A stretch of 64,000 bases of DNA from NCBI GenBank assembly GCA_900660155.1, contig CABFPE010000550.1:462308-526307 (forward strand), in the 5' to 3' direction. A model generated the notes under the pieces. It was not told the DNA's origin. It was given only the letters and a program-made list of their open reading frames with translations, and ran no database searches. The stretch is from Hofstenia miamia. Taxonomy: Eukaryota > Xenacoelomorpha > Acoela > Hofsteniidae. Positions 22,704 through 34,468 of the stretch are shown piece by piece. The position numbers were made by a program, and so were the translations under genes. Positions within the stretch are counted from its first letter, which is position 1, and every line of letters starts with the position of its first letter.

Positions 22704-24132
22704 ATTTAAATTGTTAGATAATAATGAAAGAGAATTAGAAATAATTGTTTTGTTTTAATAGATGTTCAGTGCAAGCTGTTTCTTTAAATTTTCCTTATAA
22801 ATTTTTGTTGATTGCTGATTGGCTGTCAGATATTCAACTTACATAAGCAAATTTTGTAGAATTTCAAAAGTTTGTTTGAGTACGGCTTCTATTGTAAAAT
22901 ATAGATTACATCATTTTTTAAAATTTCCTAGCAACATACAAGGGATTCTTACACACTCAGTATAAATAATTTCGTACGTCAACTCTCATAGTCTTATGTT
23001 ACTTTTTACCACTATTTTTATTCTTTATTTTAATGATATTCAATGTAAGATGGAAAACTCAGTTTGTTGTTAAAGCGATATAGCAAAGATGTATTATAAA
23101 TTTATTTTTAAAGTTACCATTTCTTTAAATTGGAAAGTTAAGAACTTGTTTGTTTGAACCTTTACAAAATCCATTTTTCTAAACAGATGCAAAGCAAAGA
23201 GGTGAAAAATTTGAAAATATTTATTAACTTATAGCTATAGGAAAATTTCATGGAAACTCTTAAACGATTTCATGACGACTGTTTTTGAAATATGAAAATT
23301 ATTGAATTGCTTACTCTTGTTTCATTTTAATGACTATGCGTATTTATATATTAGAAATATCCTATTCTATATAGAATTATACATATAAGCATATAAGAGC
23401 GATATAATTTGATGTTTTCAATTAAATTTGTCTGCATATTACATTTTTAATATTATGTGCAATTTCAATTCAATCAATTTATTTCTTTTATGAAAATTTA
23501 TCAAGTCGGTGTCAATAAACTTTTTTTTAATATTTAGGAAGAAATACTATACTTTTATGGTAGTTGGTGTTTTGTCTAGTTTTCTGATCTGTGGTTTGTG
23601 CAAATGTAATATAATTACTTCAAAGTACTGCTCTTCTGCCTAAGAAAGAATCATTTGCTATTTATTAACTAATAAATCACAAGGAGCACATGTACACTAA
23701 CAGCTAAATGTTAAATATCTTGTTCATATTTCCTATACAAATAAAAGAATTTTGAGGAAAATGAAAATTGTATGGAAAACTACTTAGTCTCAGCTCAACT
23801 AAATAGGAAAATTTTCACTGAATTCCAAAATTGTTATTAGAATAATGTTTAGTAATTAATAAATAATTGAAAAAGAAATCTTGTCCGTAAAGTTCATTGC
23901 TTCGGAAATTTGAACAAATATTATCACTTGATTAGTTCAATTACATTCAGATATAATTAGAAGCTGAAATTTTAAAAATAAAATCTGAAGCTTTGTTCAA
24001 TGTATTCATCAGCAGTGAACCGTAAGCATTTTAGATTTTTGTGATTGGACAAAATACGTTAATTGAATTAACTTCCCTCAATATTACAAATTTTTTCATC
24101 GAATGGATCTTCATGCACATATTTCAGTGACA
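22704..24132. other. 3' flank of GPCR 1; duplicated sequence
   Basis: AT-rich, with no gene. From about 23.09 to 23.95 kb it aligns with 43.52-44.48 kb at moderate identity, with many small indels. Confidence 0.6.
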
Positions 24133-25074
24133 TCAAAAAATATGCACAAAAATGTACTTTTTTAGCATTTTGATGCATTCACTTCTGAAGAGTTTGCTCT
24201 GCACTGTGTACACCAAAGGATTAAATAAAGATGAAGCAAGCACCATATGAATAGAAAACTTATAGAATGCAGAACTGAGGTTTAAATTGATATTGAAATC
24301 ATGAATGGGTCTCAAAACATACAAACATACGTATATGTGCGAAGGAAATGTGCTGCAGACGAAAACCAATGTTACCGAAGCGGCAAGTACGGTCAAACGT
24401 CTATTGCTGCGCACATCATCTTGTGATATCGTTTTGCGTTTGGAGAGAATCATCACTCGATGAGTTATGCTGGTGTATACGAAAAATATAAACAAAAGAG
24501 TCAATGAAATTTCTGCTGCATACCAAACCCCACATATGCTGAAAAGCTTACCCAATTTGTCAAGCATAAATTCACATTCCTTATTATTGTATTTGAAAAT
24601 AAATAAATTTTCTAATTTTGTTGCTGCTCCTAAAGAATAGACAAAGATGAAAAGGGAATAGTTTTTAGAGTAACGTTGGGTTAAAAACTTGTATTTTATC
24701 GGATGCAACACTGCTAAGTACCGATCAAGAGAAATTAGAATTATATGAAATATGGATATATTAATAAATGCCCAAACCAAATATGTTGAATGCAGCACTG
24801 AACAAAAAAATTGGCCCAATATTCCAGAAGGTACATAAAATATAGGCTGAACCCAGGTGTTAATAACCTCAGCAATACAGGTGCAAGAATCTGTAACTGC
24901 AAGACTTACCATGATTCTGTTAGTAAAGACCTTTTGTAGCTGTTTGCTTGATGCGTAAGTAGCGATTAATAACATGTTTAACACAGCGGCCAGTGATACT
25001 ACACTTGTTGAAATAATTTCATCCCAAATTGGGATTTCTTCCCATAACCCGTTCTCATCGTTACTGCTATTCAT
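24133..25074 (-). CDS. Class A (rhodopsin-like) GPCR, copy 1, 313 aa
   Basis: A seven-helix plasma-membrane receptor. The short extracellular N terminus begins MNSSNDENG and has no signal peptide. TM1 has the conserved Asn in AAVLNMLLIA. TM2 has SLAVTDS with the conserved Asp. The TM3 cysteine lies in FFCSVLHSTYLVW, followed by a canonical DRYLAVLHPIKY. TM4 lacks the usual Trp. An ECL2 Cys is present in NNKECEF. TM5 is followed by a basic loop (HRVMILSKRK, RSNRRL). TM6 reads VFVCSTFPSHI, so the CWxP Trp is replaced. TM7 has SSLFNPLVYTVQSKLF, a good NPxxY, and a short C-tail. All features needed for G-protein coupling are present. The ligand cannot be told from sequence; peptide or amine-type is possible. 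The single exon is complete. Its paralogue lies 21 kb to the right. Confidence 0.9.
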   Translation of the reverse strand: MNSSNDENGLWEEIPIWDEIISTSVVSLAAVLNMLLIATYASSKQLQKVFTNRIMVSLAVTDSCTCIAEVINTWVQPIFYVPSGILGQFFCSVLHSTYLVWAFINISIFHIILISLDRYLAVLHPIKYKFLTQRYSKNYSLFIFVYSLGAATKLENLFIFKYNNKECEFMLDKLGKLFSICGVWYAAEISLTLLFIFFVYTSITHRVMILSKRKTISQDDVRSNRRLTVLAASVTLVFVCSTFPSHIYVCLYVLRPIHDFNINLNLSSAFYKFSIHMVLASSLFNPLVYTVQSKLFRSECIKMLKKYIFVHIF

Positions 25075-28000
25075 GTTTGCGAGTAAAACTTATTTAATTG
25101 TAGGTGTTTATATTATGAATGTTTACAATGATTGGTCAGAATTCCTAATCAAATTTATCAATTGAATAAGTAAATTTCATACGTTCCGCTATTTTGTTTA
25201 CAAGCCCTCTATTAATTAAATTATTCCACCTGTCGCCGCTAAATTTAAGTGAATTGAAATTTGATTTCATCAATGTTCGTTTTCTCTGTATGGCGAGAGT
25301 ATGCGTCTGCGGAAGCATGTATATATATTTATTTTAAATTCGAAAATCGCTTATAGAAAAATTGGTAAATTTTAAACAATAGACTGCAAACAAAATTGTT
25401 TGCCAACAAAAAAAGAATATATTCCAATGACGTCAGAGGTATACAACCTCACGTTCAAAGTCCACAGCGACATCATAGCCACGCCACATATGCCGGCCAT
25501 GGTCAAAGGTCTATTTTTGGAACGGGGTACGATTCAATTCATACTACTGAGAGTCAAGTCAATTCTTGTGATAATGCAAGTGATGAACAAGAATTATTCT
25601 TTCAAGAAACTACGATCACTTGTGAAATTCAAAATTGAAAATGTGATTTGTGCTAATTTTGGAATTATATATTATATGTATGGTTATGTATGTATATATG
25701 ATGTTTTAATCTAGAGATTACACATGACTATGCAAGAGCTGATATTACATATCATGGTCACGTCCATATACATCAATTTCAAACTATCATAAGTATATTT
25801 CCAACAAAACACAATTTCATATGGAGAAATTGAAGCACAGAAATTCTGGTCGAAATCCCTAATTTTTACGCTAAATGTCTCCCTGAATAATTGAATTTTC
25901 AAAAACAACAAATTTCTAATTTATACAGTTAATAATAAAAAACTCAAAAAGTTATACTAAAATTTTAAAGATCTTTTCATTGTTGATCTGAATCTGTCTT
26001 TAGAATTCTTCTATGTGTTTTCAATTTTTTTTCACAAAGCATTTTATATTAGCTTTTGGAAACATTAATTTGAGAGTGCATTTCTTCAAAATTTATGTTG
26101 CTCAACAGATAAATGCTATTATTTAAAATATTTTGTAAAAAATATTAAAACTAGATTGCATGCCCATATTTTGAAGTGTTAAATATTATGCTAGCGTCTT
26201 TCAATTTTTTACATGAACATTTAGTTACAGTATGCTAGAATAGCATAAAAGCATTGTGTAGACTGTTCTAAATGATTTAAATGTTGAATATGTAAACACA
26301 TAGCGAATATCATTATTGTTTGTATATATTTACACATTTTTTAATAGATCAAGTAATTTAATCCCACCCACTACAGTTTTAAATACATTACATTAGCGTT
26401 TATATAATCGTTTATGCTATAATGCACTGGTGGACTGACTGATTTGATCATGGGTCACACAGTGCGTTTTTGAACTTCAGCACTTCGCATTTTATAAAAA
26501 TCAAGTGAAAATAGTTTTAAATTGACAGTGATTGAAAGCAAATAGAAGTTGGGAGGGACCGCTATATGGCCATCCTGTTTATTATACCACGTGCTGCTGT
26601 TCTTCGCATAAAGTTTACTCAAGGGCTATTAACTCTGCACTCACGCATAATCATAGTAGTAAAAATATAGACAGAATGCACATATTTATTGTATTCAGCA
26701 TTAATTTTGGTTTATGATAAAAGCGTATAATAAGAATTATAATAAAAATCTATGCATAATGAAATTGAAAACCTAAATTAAATTATAGAATAACATGAGA
26801 AATTAATGCATAAACATTGAAAATTTAAAAAATTTAAATATTTTTCAACACATTGTTTATATAAATGTATATAGTATTCATCACATTTTCTCACAGCTCA
26901 TTTTTTCAATGCTTCAACCACACCCCTGTTAATAGTTTTTATATATATATATTCAATACATATAGCTACCAAAATATTGCAGTTTCTATTGATGATAGCA
27001 AAAGTTTTTAAATTTGTTTTAGCCCATAACATAACATCCATTTGGACAAATATGTTTCCTACATAACGACCTTACTTACCGCGGCACTAGAATGAGAAAA
27101 ATTATATAAAAACTACATGTAATGGGATTCGTAGAAGTTATTAATGTCAATATTTCTGAAAACTCTGAGTAGATGCAATTAAGATTTTAATGAAGGTATC
27201 CTAATTCAGATGGTATACGGCTAAAATAGTTAAATTATAATGATATTAACTTCATAATAAAAATTAATTATGAGATGTATGTATAAGTCGAACTTATTAC
27301 GAGTTTCATGACTGTTTTGAAAAATATCCAAAAAATGTGGTAAATATCTTTAAATACATTGCTAAACTAAATATAGTAACTTTTCAGCATTATAGACTAG
27401 CATCGTGCAAATTTTTAAGTGAAATAAGCGTTCAATATATTTATATCTTACTCTTACAAAAATTCTCAAATATTTACAAGTCTATCTAAATCGGACTTAC
27501 AAAATGTTTCATAAATGCAGCAATCATGAACAAATTTGTTGCATACAAAATGACTTCTGCTGAGAGATGGAAGCGATACCCTCAATTGGTGACTATCACC
27601 GGTACGGTTCCGGCCACCCTCTGACAAGTGACCGGTGTTGACCAGTGAATTGTTTCCTAAATAAATATTCACTTACTGTCGATTTCGCTTTTTTAAGTTT
27701 CGCTTATCACCGTTTGAGTTTCTGTGTTTTCGCTTATAGCGCTTATGAAATTTGTCTTTCTTATCTGCACTTTCACTTAGAATAGAATGGAACAGAAGAA
27801 CATCTATACTTATCTACGTATGCTTATATTGCGAGAAACAGCAATAAAAATACTGATCAGTGGCTTAGGACCCCTAGATTAAAACAAGATTGCCTCCTCA
27901 AGGAAAATAGTAAGTAGCTTATTGGAATATTGCTCTACACTTTTCTTAGGCCCTAAATTACATGTACGGGCTACGCCTCTGATACTGATGTACTCTCAAA

Positions 28001-28199
28001 ATATTGTCAGAAATATATAGTTGCACAATGTAAAAAACCAAAACACATACTTAGATTACAGTGATTAATTAATTTATCATTAACGTTTTATCTACCGTGT
28101 GGAGTCATGAGTAAGTCCTCCTCTTTAGATGATCCCTTCAATGAGCATTATCTTATCTTTAATAGACTAGATTCGATTCATATTCAATTTAAAATTAAT
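25075..28199. other. 5' flank of GPCR 1 and AT-rich intergenic sequence
   Basis: Bases 25075-25285 align with 46538-46770 upstream of GPCR 2 (shared catacgtt, ttattaattaaa, ttccacctgtcgccgcta). At 25365-25445 a segment with aaacaatagactgcaaacaa and aatgacgtcagaggtata resembles 13155-13210, a dispersed repeat. Open frames at 25396-25714 overlap this repeat and are not convincing. The rest to 28.2 kb shows no gene. Confidence 0.5.
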
Positions 28200-28937
28200 T
28201 TTACGATTATTGAGATAACTTTAATAAGCTTTCACTTTTTTGTGAACTTAAGTTTGGAACATCTGAGGTTGGTTAGTTTGTATATTTTTTTATGATCGTT
28301 AAATTATATAAAGTGAAGCGAGTAGCATTACCAATCATGTTTCACATTGCTGTTACATTTGACCTGCGTTAGTATTGAATAATTTATAAGTACACATATA
28401 CATATATCTAAATTTTTCTTGCTAAGGCCAAGCGTAATTTCTACTTTAGTAGTATGTATCAACTGACATTTGTGTTTGAATGTCTTTGCAACCGAAAATC
28501 TTTCAATTATATTTTGAGCGTCCCTTCCAATATTAGAAAAAAATACAAGGGCTTAAGTTGCTTTATTTGTATGAGGCCTCTCAAATTTCAAATGTAAATC
28601 CTATAGATTACACTTTCATTATTATAAACACTTCTGTGGAAATTTTTAAGAAGTTTTATAAAAAACAGAAGTCAAATTAATCTTTCAAAAAGCAAAACAA
28701 CTCAATTTATAGTAAATTATTGAGACATTCCAGAAAGTAAATTAAATTATTTTTCTAATTACAATACTGTAGATTGCTGAAATTATAAATTTTTTTCGAA
28801 CTTTTTATTTTTATAGGAATTCCTCTCCAACTTAGCAAAGTTTGGCCGGTAAACTGCTGGTAATTTTACCGGCCTTTTATGAAATTTAAAAGTGGTTGCA
28901 GGCCGGTAAATTGCCGGCCGACCGGTAGCCGGTTCCA
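28200..28937 (+). repeat. Dispersed repeat, copy A (inverted match at 44.5-45.2 kb)
   Basis: This segment matches the reverse complement of about 44519-45240 along its length. Examples: tttgtgtttgaatgtctttg against tttgcgtttggaagtgcttg, and gagcgtcccttccaatatta against gagtgtcccttctaatatta. It ends in a GC-rich cluster of CCGGTAA/TTACCGG motifs (28844-28937). Identity is roughly 70-80 percent by eye. No transposase and no clear inverted termini were found, so the class is unknown; the palindromic CCGGTAA end hints at a DNA transposon. Confidence 0.7.
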
Positions 28938-29099
28938 TTTTTATAGAGGTGGGCGCCGCCGTCAGCCGACTACTATTGGTGGCGCCGACCTTATAAGGTC
29001 AGACTTAGGCAATCGCCTTGTAATACGGCCATTGTTTAGGTAATCGAACTTAATTTTTTTCCGTCATCTCTTATAATCACAGAGTTAGGTTTCAAAATT

Positions 29100-29740
29100 T
29101 ACATGATGATTCTTAATAGATGTCCTTTGGTATTAAATAGTGGTCTTGGCTTGTTTGCAAGTTTTCCCATTAAAAGCTTTGCTGAAATCAATGAATATGC
29201 AATATCGAGGTTCTTTGTGTGTCGTTGTTGCTTTTTACACGTATCTGAAAAACAGGAAATCGCTGGTTCCGTAGATTTGCCACGTTGATATGAGAACTAA
29301 ATTTCAGACAAGAATCGTTCTAGGCATTTTCTGAATATTTTGAAGCATACTTGTGATAGTGCAATCCCACGATATGAGCCACATTCCTCAGGGTTTGCTT
29401 TTCCTATGTACTGTATTGTGATTGTTTCATGCCAATTTCTTGGTATTCTACCAGAAGACAAGAATTTGTTGAGAAAACGAGTTAGAAATGACATACTTCA
29501 CTTAAAGAATTTCTTAGACTTTCATTCAAAATACCATCAGATCGACAGGCTTTCATTTGTTTACTTTCCTTTATTGCCACTACTATATCTTCCACTATCA
29601 AAGAAATTTATTCGCTGTCATTTCCAATTACAAAATATTCAATTTAGGATACGAGGGGTTGGCACAGTGTTGTTAAGAAATGTTGCTCCTTTTTCGATCT
29701 CAAATTTTAATTTTTCCCAACATACTTGACGCCAAACCAG
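29100..29740 (-). pseudogene. Non-LTR retrotransposon RT pseudogene
   Basis: Read on the minus strand from 29740 downward: VEDIVVAIKESKQMKACRSD, FLNKFLSSGRIPRNWHETI, SYRGIALSQVCFKIFRKCL, GKSTEPAISCFSDT, then IFIDFSKAFNG. These are the finger and palm motifs of a non-LTR RT, with the motif A Asp in FIDFSKAF. They fall in more than one frame and there are stops between them. The YxDD part and the thumb are missing. The best open piece is 29297-29494. Confidence 0.85.
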
Positions 29741-29860
29741 AGTTGCCGTTGACATAGAAATTTCGCATCAAATCAACAGACGATTGCTGATTGATGTCAA
29801 TGATATCAATTCAAATCAACAGAAATTTTTTGTTGATATCAACAGTATTTTTTTGGTTAC
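29741..29860. repeat. Palindrome-rich AT segment
   Basis: Within about 110 bases the motif tcaaatcaacag and its relatives recur in both orientations (atcaaatcaacaga, tcaaatcaacagaaa, tgttgatatcaacag, ttgatgtcaatgatatcaa). This gives several overlapping small palindromes. It could be a MITE relic or simply a hairpin-prone sequence. Confidence 0.45.
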
Positions 29861-30249
29861 AGGATATTATTTAAGTACTTCTAAGAAATCCATTAACCTT
29901 ACGCTACTCATGTGTGTAAGTGAGGTACTCAGTACATTAATAATTATCTAGGTAGGTACTTGTTTCAAAGTAATGTACCTCATGATTTTGTTATCGAAAT
30001 ATGTCATGCATGCACGCTTGAAAGAGAGTTATCTATTGCATTCAAAACCAAAAAGAATGAACAGAAGAAGCGATTAATAGGGTGAAGAAATTTTTGGAAG
30101 GAACCCTCAACTGCTCTCTCAGAAAAGCTTCTCTGTAGATTTCACCCACCAAAACCACAATGTAGAGGATTGTCAGACATGACCTTCATTTCATTACACA
30201 TCAATTCAATCCTTAACTGATGTCCACAATGCAAAAGAAAGCACTTTTG

Positions 30250-30835
30250 TCAATGGATTCTTTAGCAACTACCAACATTGTCGATAAAATGCTTGGACTG
30301 ACGAGAATTTTTTTTGCCTCCACCAAAAACCACACTGAAAAACGACAAGGTGGGGCCAATGAAAGTCTTCCAGCGAAATGTTTTCAAAAAAAATAGGAAT
30401 AACGTTAAGATGATGTTCTTCGTTTCAATTATCAAAGGAATGATTCCAATTGTTCATACTTTCTGGGACGCGGAAGGAAATTTGTTTTCAGTTAGCGGCG
30501 ATTCATGCAATAACTTACTTTAGGACATCCTTTGGCCAAAACTGCGTCATTCAGCGACTCATTCTTGACTTAGGTGGATGCTCCATCACATTGAACAAAT
30601 GCAACTCTGCAATTTCTCAATCAGAAGTTTGGCGGTCGAGTAATTAGCAGATTAACGGCAAATCCTTAGCCAGCACACAGTCCAAATCTCCTCCCTTTGG
30701 ACTTCCATTGCTATTAAGTCTATTAAGTCTCTTGTGCAATGTACTATCCAAAAGGTGTGCAGGAATATTCTGAAGAGAGCTTCGTCTTGTTTTCAGGTTG
30801 GAAGAGGACATTTTCAACAACTATTATAATAAATG
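30250..30835 (+). pseudogene. Mariner-like transposase pseudogene
   Basis: Degenerate pieces in several frames: NNVKMMFFVSIIKGMIPIVH (compare VMVWGGIxxxGxxPLxF), then TSFGQNCVIQ, a GGCSITLNK stretch at the position of the QQDGAPxH motif, FGGRVIS, and LASTQSKSPPFGL or in the other frame PAHSPNLPPLDFHCY (compare SPDLTPLDFFLW), and near 30780 VGRGHFQQL. This is the usual order for the catalytic half of a mariner transposase. Catalytic residues are mostly lost and the ends were not located. Confidence 0.65.
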
Positions 30836-30839
30836 TTTT

Positions 30840-32937
30840 AGAATTTTAAGTGTTAATAATTCGCAATTAAAAAATGGCATCCCAGGTGGAGTTACTTACT
30901 ACTTTACTAATTTACTAAATGCAGTTCCCATGAGTTTTTTTATTCCCCAAATGTCAAGCATACAAACTGTAAACTAATGGAGACACCTCGTGATATGCAA
31001 AAGGAATCATTGAAATTTTACTTAAATTGGCATTAGTCTTATAGTCTAAAAATGGCACTTTACATCAAAAAGCCTATTTTGGAATGTTATCGACCTGTTT
31101 TAAATATTAAAGATGAAATTTGAAAAATATATTTGGAAAATCAATGTATACATTAAAAAATTCTCCATAAGTCCTAGCATCTGCTATGCTCTCATATAAC
31201 TTCATGAAACTTAGTCCAATTCAACTCCCTGGGTTCACTTTCATTCTGTGCTTCCCCTCGAATTACTTGATTTTTCCGCACAGAAAATACACTTCAATTG
31301 GATTTGTAACTAATGAATGGGGAGTCAAAATCACTTATATTCCAATGAATTATTCAATTCCATAACCCCAGAATAGTAACATTTTCCTATATTGTCAGCT
31401 ATAAAATGGAAATACTGATTTATTTCATAAGTCATTCTTTGATAATTTGGTTGAGACATACTGTAAAACATTCTCTGTACAAAATTTGTCTAAAAAATTT
31501 AAAAACATCATTTCATATATGCCCTTGCTTCAAAAACCGAATATTTTTCCTCTGGACAGCAGCTACCCTAATATATGGTCAAGAATGTGATTTTTGCGCG
31601 GCTTCTTTTAGATGTGCCACTACTGACAAACCAAATTCATGAAGAAATATCGCACTTGGGCTTCAAATATTGTTTCTAGACCTACTTTTTAGTATACTAC
31701 AATCTCAAGTTTATGGTTCTATCATACTTGCGTCTTTCGATAACTGCTCCTGCAGATTTCAGTTGCACAATGAAAAATGTAGTGATTTTTGCGAATGAAA
31801 AAAATGTGCTCAATTTAAAAGATTTAAAATATTCTACATTTCTTTCATTATTACCTATACATTTTCCCTAATATATCTCATTACAGACGAAATTTAAATT
31901 CTAAGTTTCGTAATAATAAATTGGATTTGAAAGCCTTATCAAATTGATTGCTTGTCAATGAGCCCAAACGTTTTAAGCTCTGCTCGGATGGCTTTGATTT
32001 TCAATCAAAAGCAGAACCTTTTAATTTTTGTAAAATTCTGCGCTCTCTCAGAATACTTTTACAGAGCTCTTCTGCCATTTAATAAATATTTAAAAATAAG
32101 ACTATAAGAAACGTATATTCAATGAAACAATAAAAAAGGTCTGCAGGATCAGATTAACAGCGTTCAAACTATGGCTCTAAAATGGTGTAATTTAGCCTGG
32201 AAAGGGAAAAGCAGAACAATAAACTAGCTATTTTTAAGCAAGGCTCTTCTTCGGTTGGATTGTATCCAATGGAGTGCTCTAGCTCGGCTCCGTTCTTTAC
32301 AAACTCGGCTCGTTTAGAGTAATTTAAAATAGATTGGAAACTCCTACATTTCTGAGTTGATAAAAATGCTGATAGTTCAAGTATTTTTTACAATAACAAC
32401 TGTTTTTTTCTGTTCCAGCAATCACAATGAAGATGAAACCTATTTTTAGCCATGACATTTAAGCTCTGCTTTGACATTTACTTGTCATGTTTCAAAGCAT
32501 TTGTGCAAAAAGGTTAAGGTATACAAGCACTTAAAGAACAATTTTATGAACAACAAATCCAGCTTAATTGATTCTAAAAATTCTTTTCTTACAATCGAAA
32601 AAGAACATTCTTGTATTTAATGCTCTTAAGCGCTCTTACAGAATTACAATTGAAAAACATTCACTTCTGAGAAAAAATAATGGAAATTTTAAAATATTAA
32701 TTTTTTTCGAAATTTGAATATAGAACATATCGTGAAATTCACTAAATTGTTGATGTGTGGTTTTCTTTTCATTATAATAGAAAATAAGCCATCTCATTAG
32801 GACTTTGTAAACTTTATATTTCAAAGCAACAACGTTCAGTTTTCTTGAATTTATTTTCCTATGTAGTTCTATTGTTAAGACATATATATTTCAATGAAAG
32901 GCTACATAAATGCATTTCTTAAAATTGAATCCACTCT
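30840..32937. other. Intergenic sequence with two duplicated segments
   Basis: About 31000-31560 aligns in the same orientation with about 49620-50520 (ttttggaatgttatcgac against ttttggaatgataccgac; taacttcatgaaactt shared). About 32380-32900 aligns with about 60940-61390 (aaaaaggttaaggtatacaa against aaaaaggttaaggtctacaa). In between, around 31970-32330, GCTCTGCTC and CGGCTC motifs recall the subterminal repeats of the hAT MITE at 320-671. No genes were recognised. Confidence 0.6.
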
Positions 32938-32972
32938 TTGACGCGTTTCGATCTTTTATTGATCATCGTCAG
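32938..32972 (-). ncRNA. Hammerhead ribozyme-like motif of a Penelope-like element
   Basis: On the minus strand the core reads CTGACGA, a 4-bp stem GATC...GATC closed by an AATAAAA loop, then GAAA and CGCGTC. This is the conserved CUGANGA / stem II / GAAA / stem III / UH order of a hammerhead with a very short stem III, as reported for Penelope-like elements. It lies about 80 bases 3' of the GIY-YIG ORF, on the same strand. Stem I pairing with the flanks looks weak. Cleavage would fall after GTC. Activity is inferred only. Confidence 0.6.
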
Positions 32973-33052
32973 AATATTTTCCCAGAAAATTTTTTTACAA
33001 AACTATAAACTACACTTTATAATTAACTAAAATAATTTCTATATGATAAGAT

Positions 33053-34468
33053 TTAAAATAAATGTAGTCTTTGAAATGTATTCATTTGCTTGTTCAGTAT
33101 GTTGGTCCGTTCTAATTTCTTTAAGTATAATGCTTCCCCTATTTTTGTATTGTTAGTTTTTATAATGATGGTAAAATTGTCTTTTTTAATTTCATGATGG
33201 TGTTGAAATATTTCAGTATTTAAATGTCCATTAATATGCTCTTTTATACGTTTCCCGAAATAACGGCTTGTTTCTCCAATGTACAATTTGTTACAATTGT
33301 CACATTGATATTTATAAACTATTGAAGAAACTAAGTCTTCGGGAATGTTGTCTTTGTTCTTAAAAAGATGTTCAGTTTTCAAAGTACTAAAAATTGGAAT
33401 AAGTCTTGATCTTATGAGCTTTTTATTGATATTTACTAAGTTATTTGACAATTTCTTGATGTTGTTTTCTATATATGGAAGTNTGGAAGAAACTAAGTCT
33501 TCGGGAATGTTGTCTTTGTTCTTAAAAAGATGTTCAGTTTTCAAAGTACTAAAAATTGGAATAAGTCTTGATCTTATGAGCTTTTTATTGATATTTACTA
33601 AGTTATTTAACAATTTCTTGATATTGTTTTCTATATATGGAAGTTTCCAATATATTTTTTGCTTCTCTTGATCTTGCAATAATTGAGTTGTTAACTTTTT
33701 TTCTTAATCTTGAAATATTTGATTTGTTAACTTTGTTTTATTATCTTGTAATATTTGTTTATTGATAATTTTCTTAATTAATTTATGCGGATAACCATTG
33801 TTTTCAAAAACTGTGTACAATGTGTCAAGTGCTGATGTTAGAACTTTGTAATCAGATGATATAGCATAAATTCTTTTGGTTCTGTCATAATAAGGTGTAA
33901 ATGGTATGTATAACCCAGTGTTAGTGATTTTGAAGTGATAACTTGAAGAAAAAGTTGCATGATGATTTGAAATTTGAGTATCTAGAAATATTAGTTTGTT
34001 GTCAATTTGATTGTCCATTGTAAATTGAACTTCAGTCATTTGATTGCTTAAATATTTTAAAAAATTATTTGCTTTATCTTGGTTACTAAACACAGCAAAA
34101 ATATAATCAACATATCGTTTATAAAATAGAAAATCATGATTAGTAAAATTTCTTTCAATAATGTCGATTGCAAATTTAGGCCAGGCCATGGTTGGACCTA
34201 AGGGGGATCCCATAGACATACCATCAATTTGATTATAAATGGAGTCATCAAAAAGAAAATAATTATCTAAGCATGCCATTCTCAAAAGTTCTTTTAAAGT
34301 ATTCATTTCGATTTCGATCTTTTCTTGAGGAATAATTGATATTAAATGTTCTATAGTCTTCTTAACAGGTATGTTAGTAAAAAGGCTTTTAACGTCGTAA
34401 CTAACAATACATTTTTTTGAAATTGATTCCTTTTGTAAAAGGTGTTGAGTTCATCAATAAATTCAAAA

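Larger units (their letters stand above)
19445..23088. other. 3.6-kb block present in duplication unit 1, absent from unit 2
   Basis: Left flank cctcggttgaattt...tgctaaaaaga (19411-19443) and right flank agcaaagatgtattataaat (23084-23103) are contiguous in unit 2, where cctcggtta...tgctagaaagatgtattataaat reads through (about 43501-43540). The block carries the coiled-coil gene and one hAT element. It was either inserted in unit 1 or deleted from unit 2. Short aaaga homology at the junction fits a deletion, but limits are accurate only to roughly 20 bp. Confidence 0.75.

Noticed and set aside
25396-25714. Two overlapping plus-strand frames (80 and 104 aa)
   Set aside because: They overlap a dispersed repeat related to 13.15 kb and have no recognisable domain; neither frame has supporting context.
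27466-27672. Minus-strand ORF with EGGRNRTGDSHQL
   Set aside because: Short, with no domain. The phrase is reminiscent of spurious translations seen in many genomes, so I treated it as noise.
32938-32972. Reading this motif as a simple inverted-repeat terminator
   Set aside because: The order CTGANGA, stem, GAAA, GTC and its place 3' of a Penelope-like ORF fit a hammerhead better. Bacterial-type terminators do not apply here.
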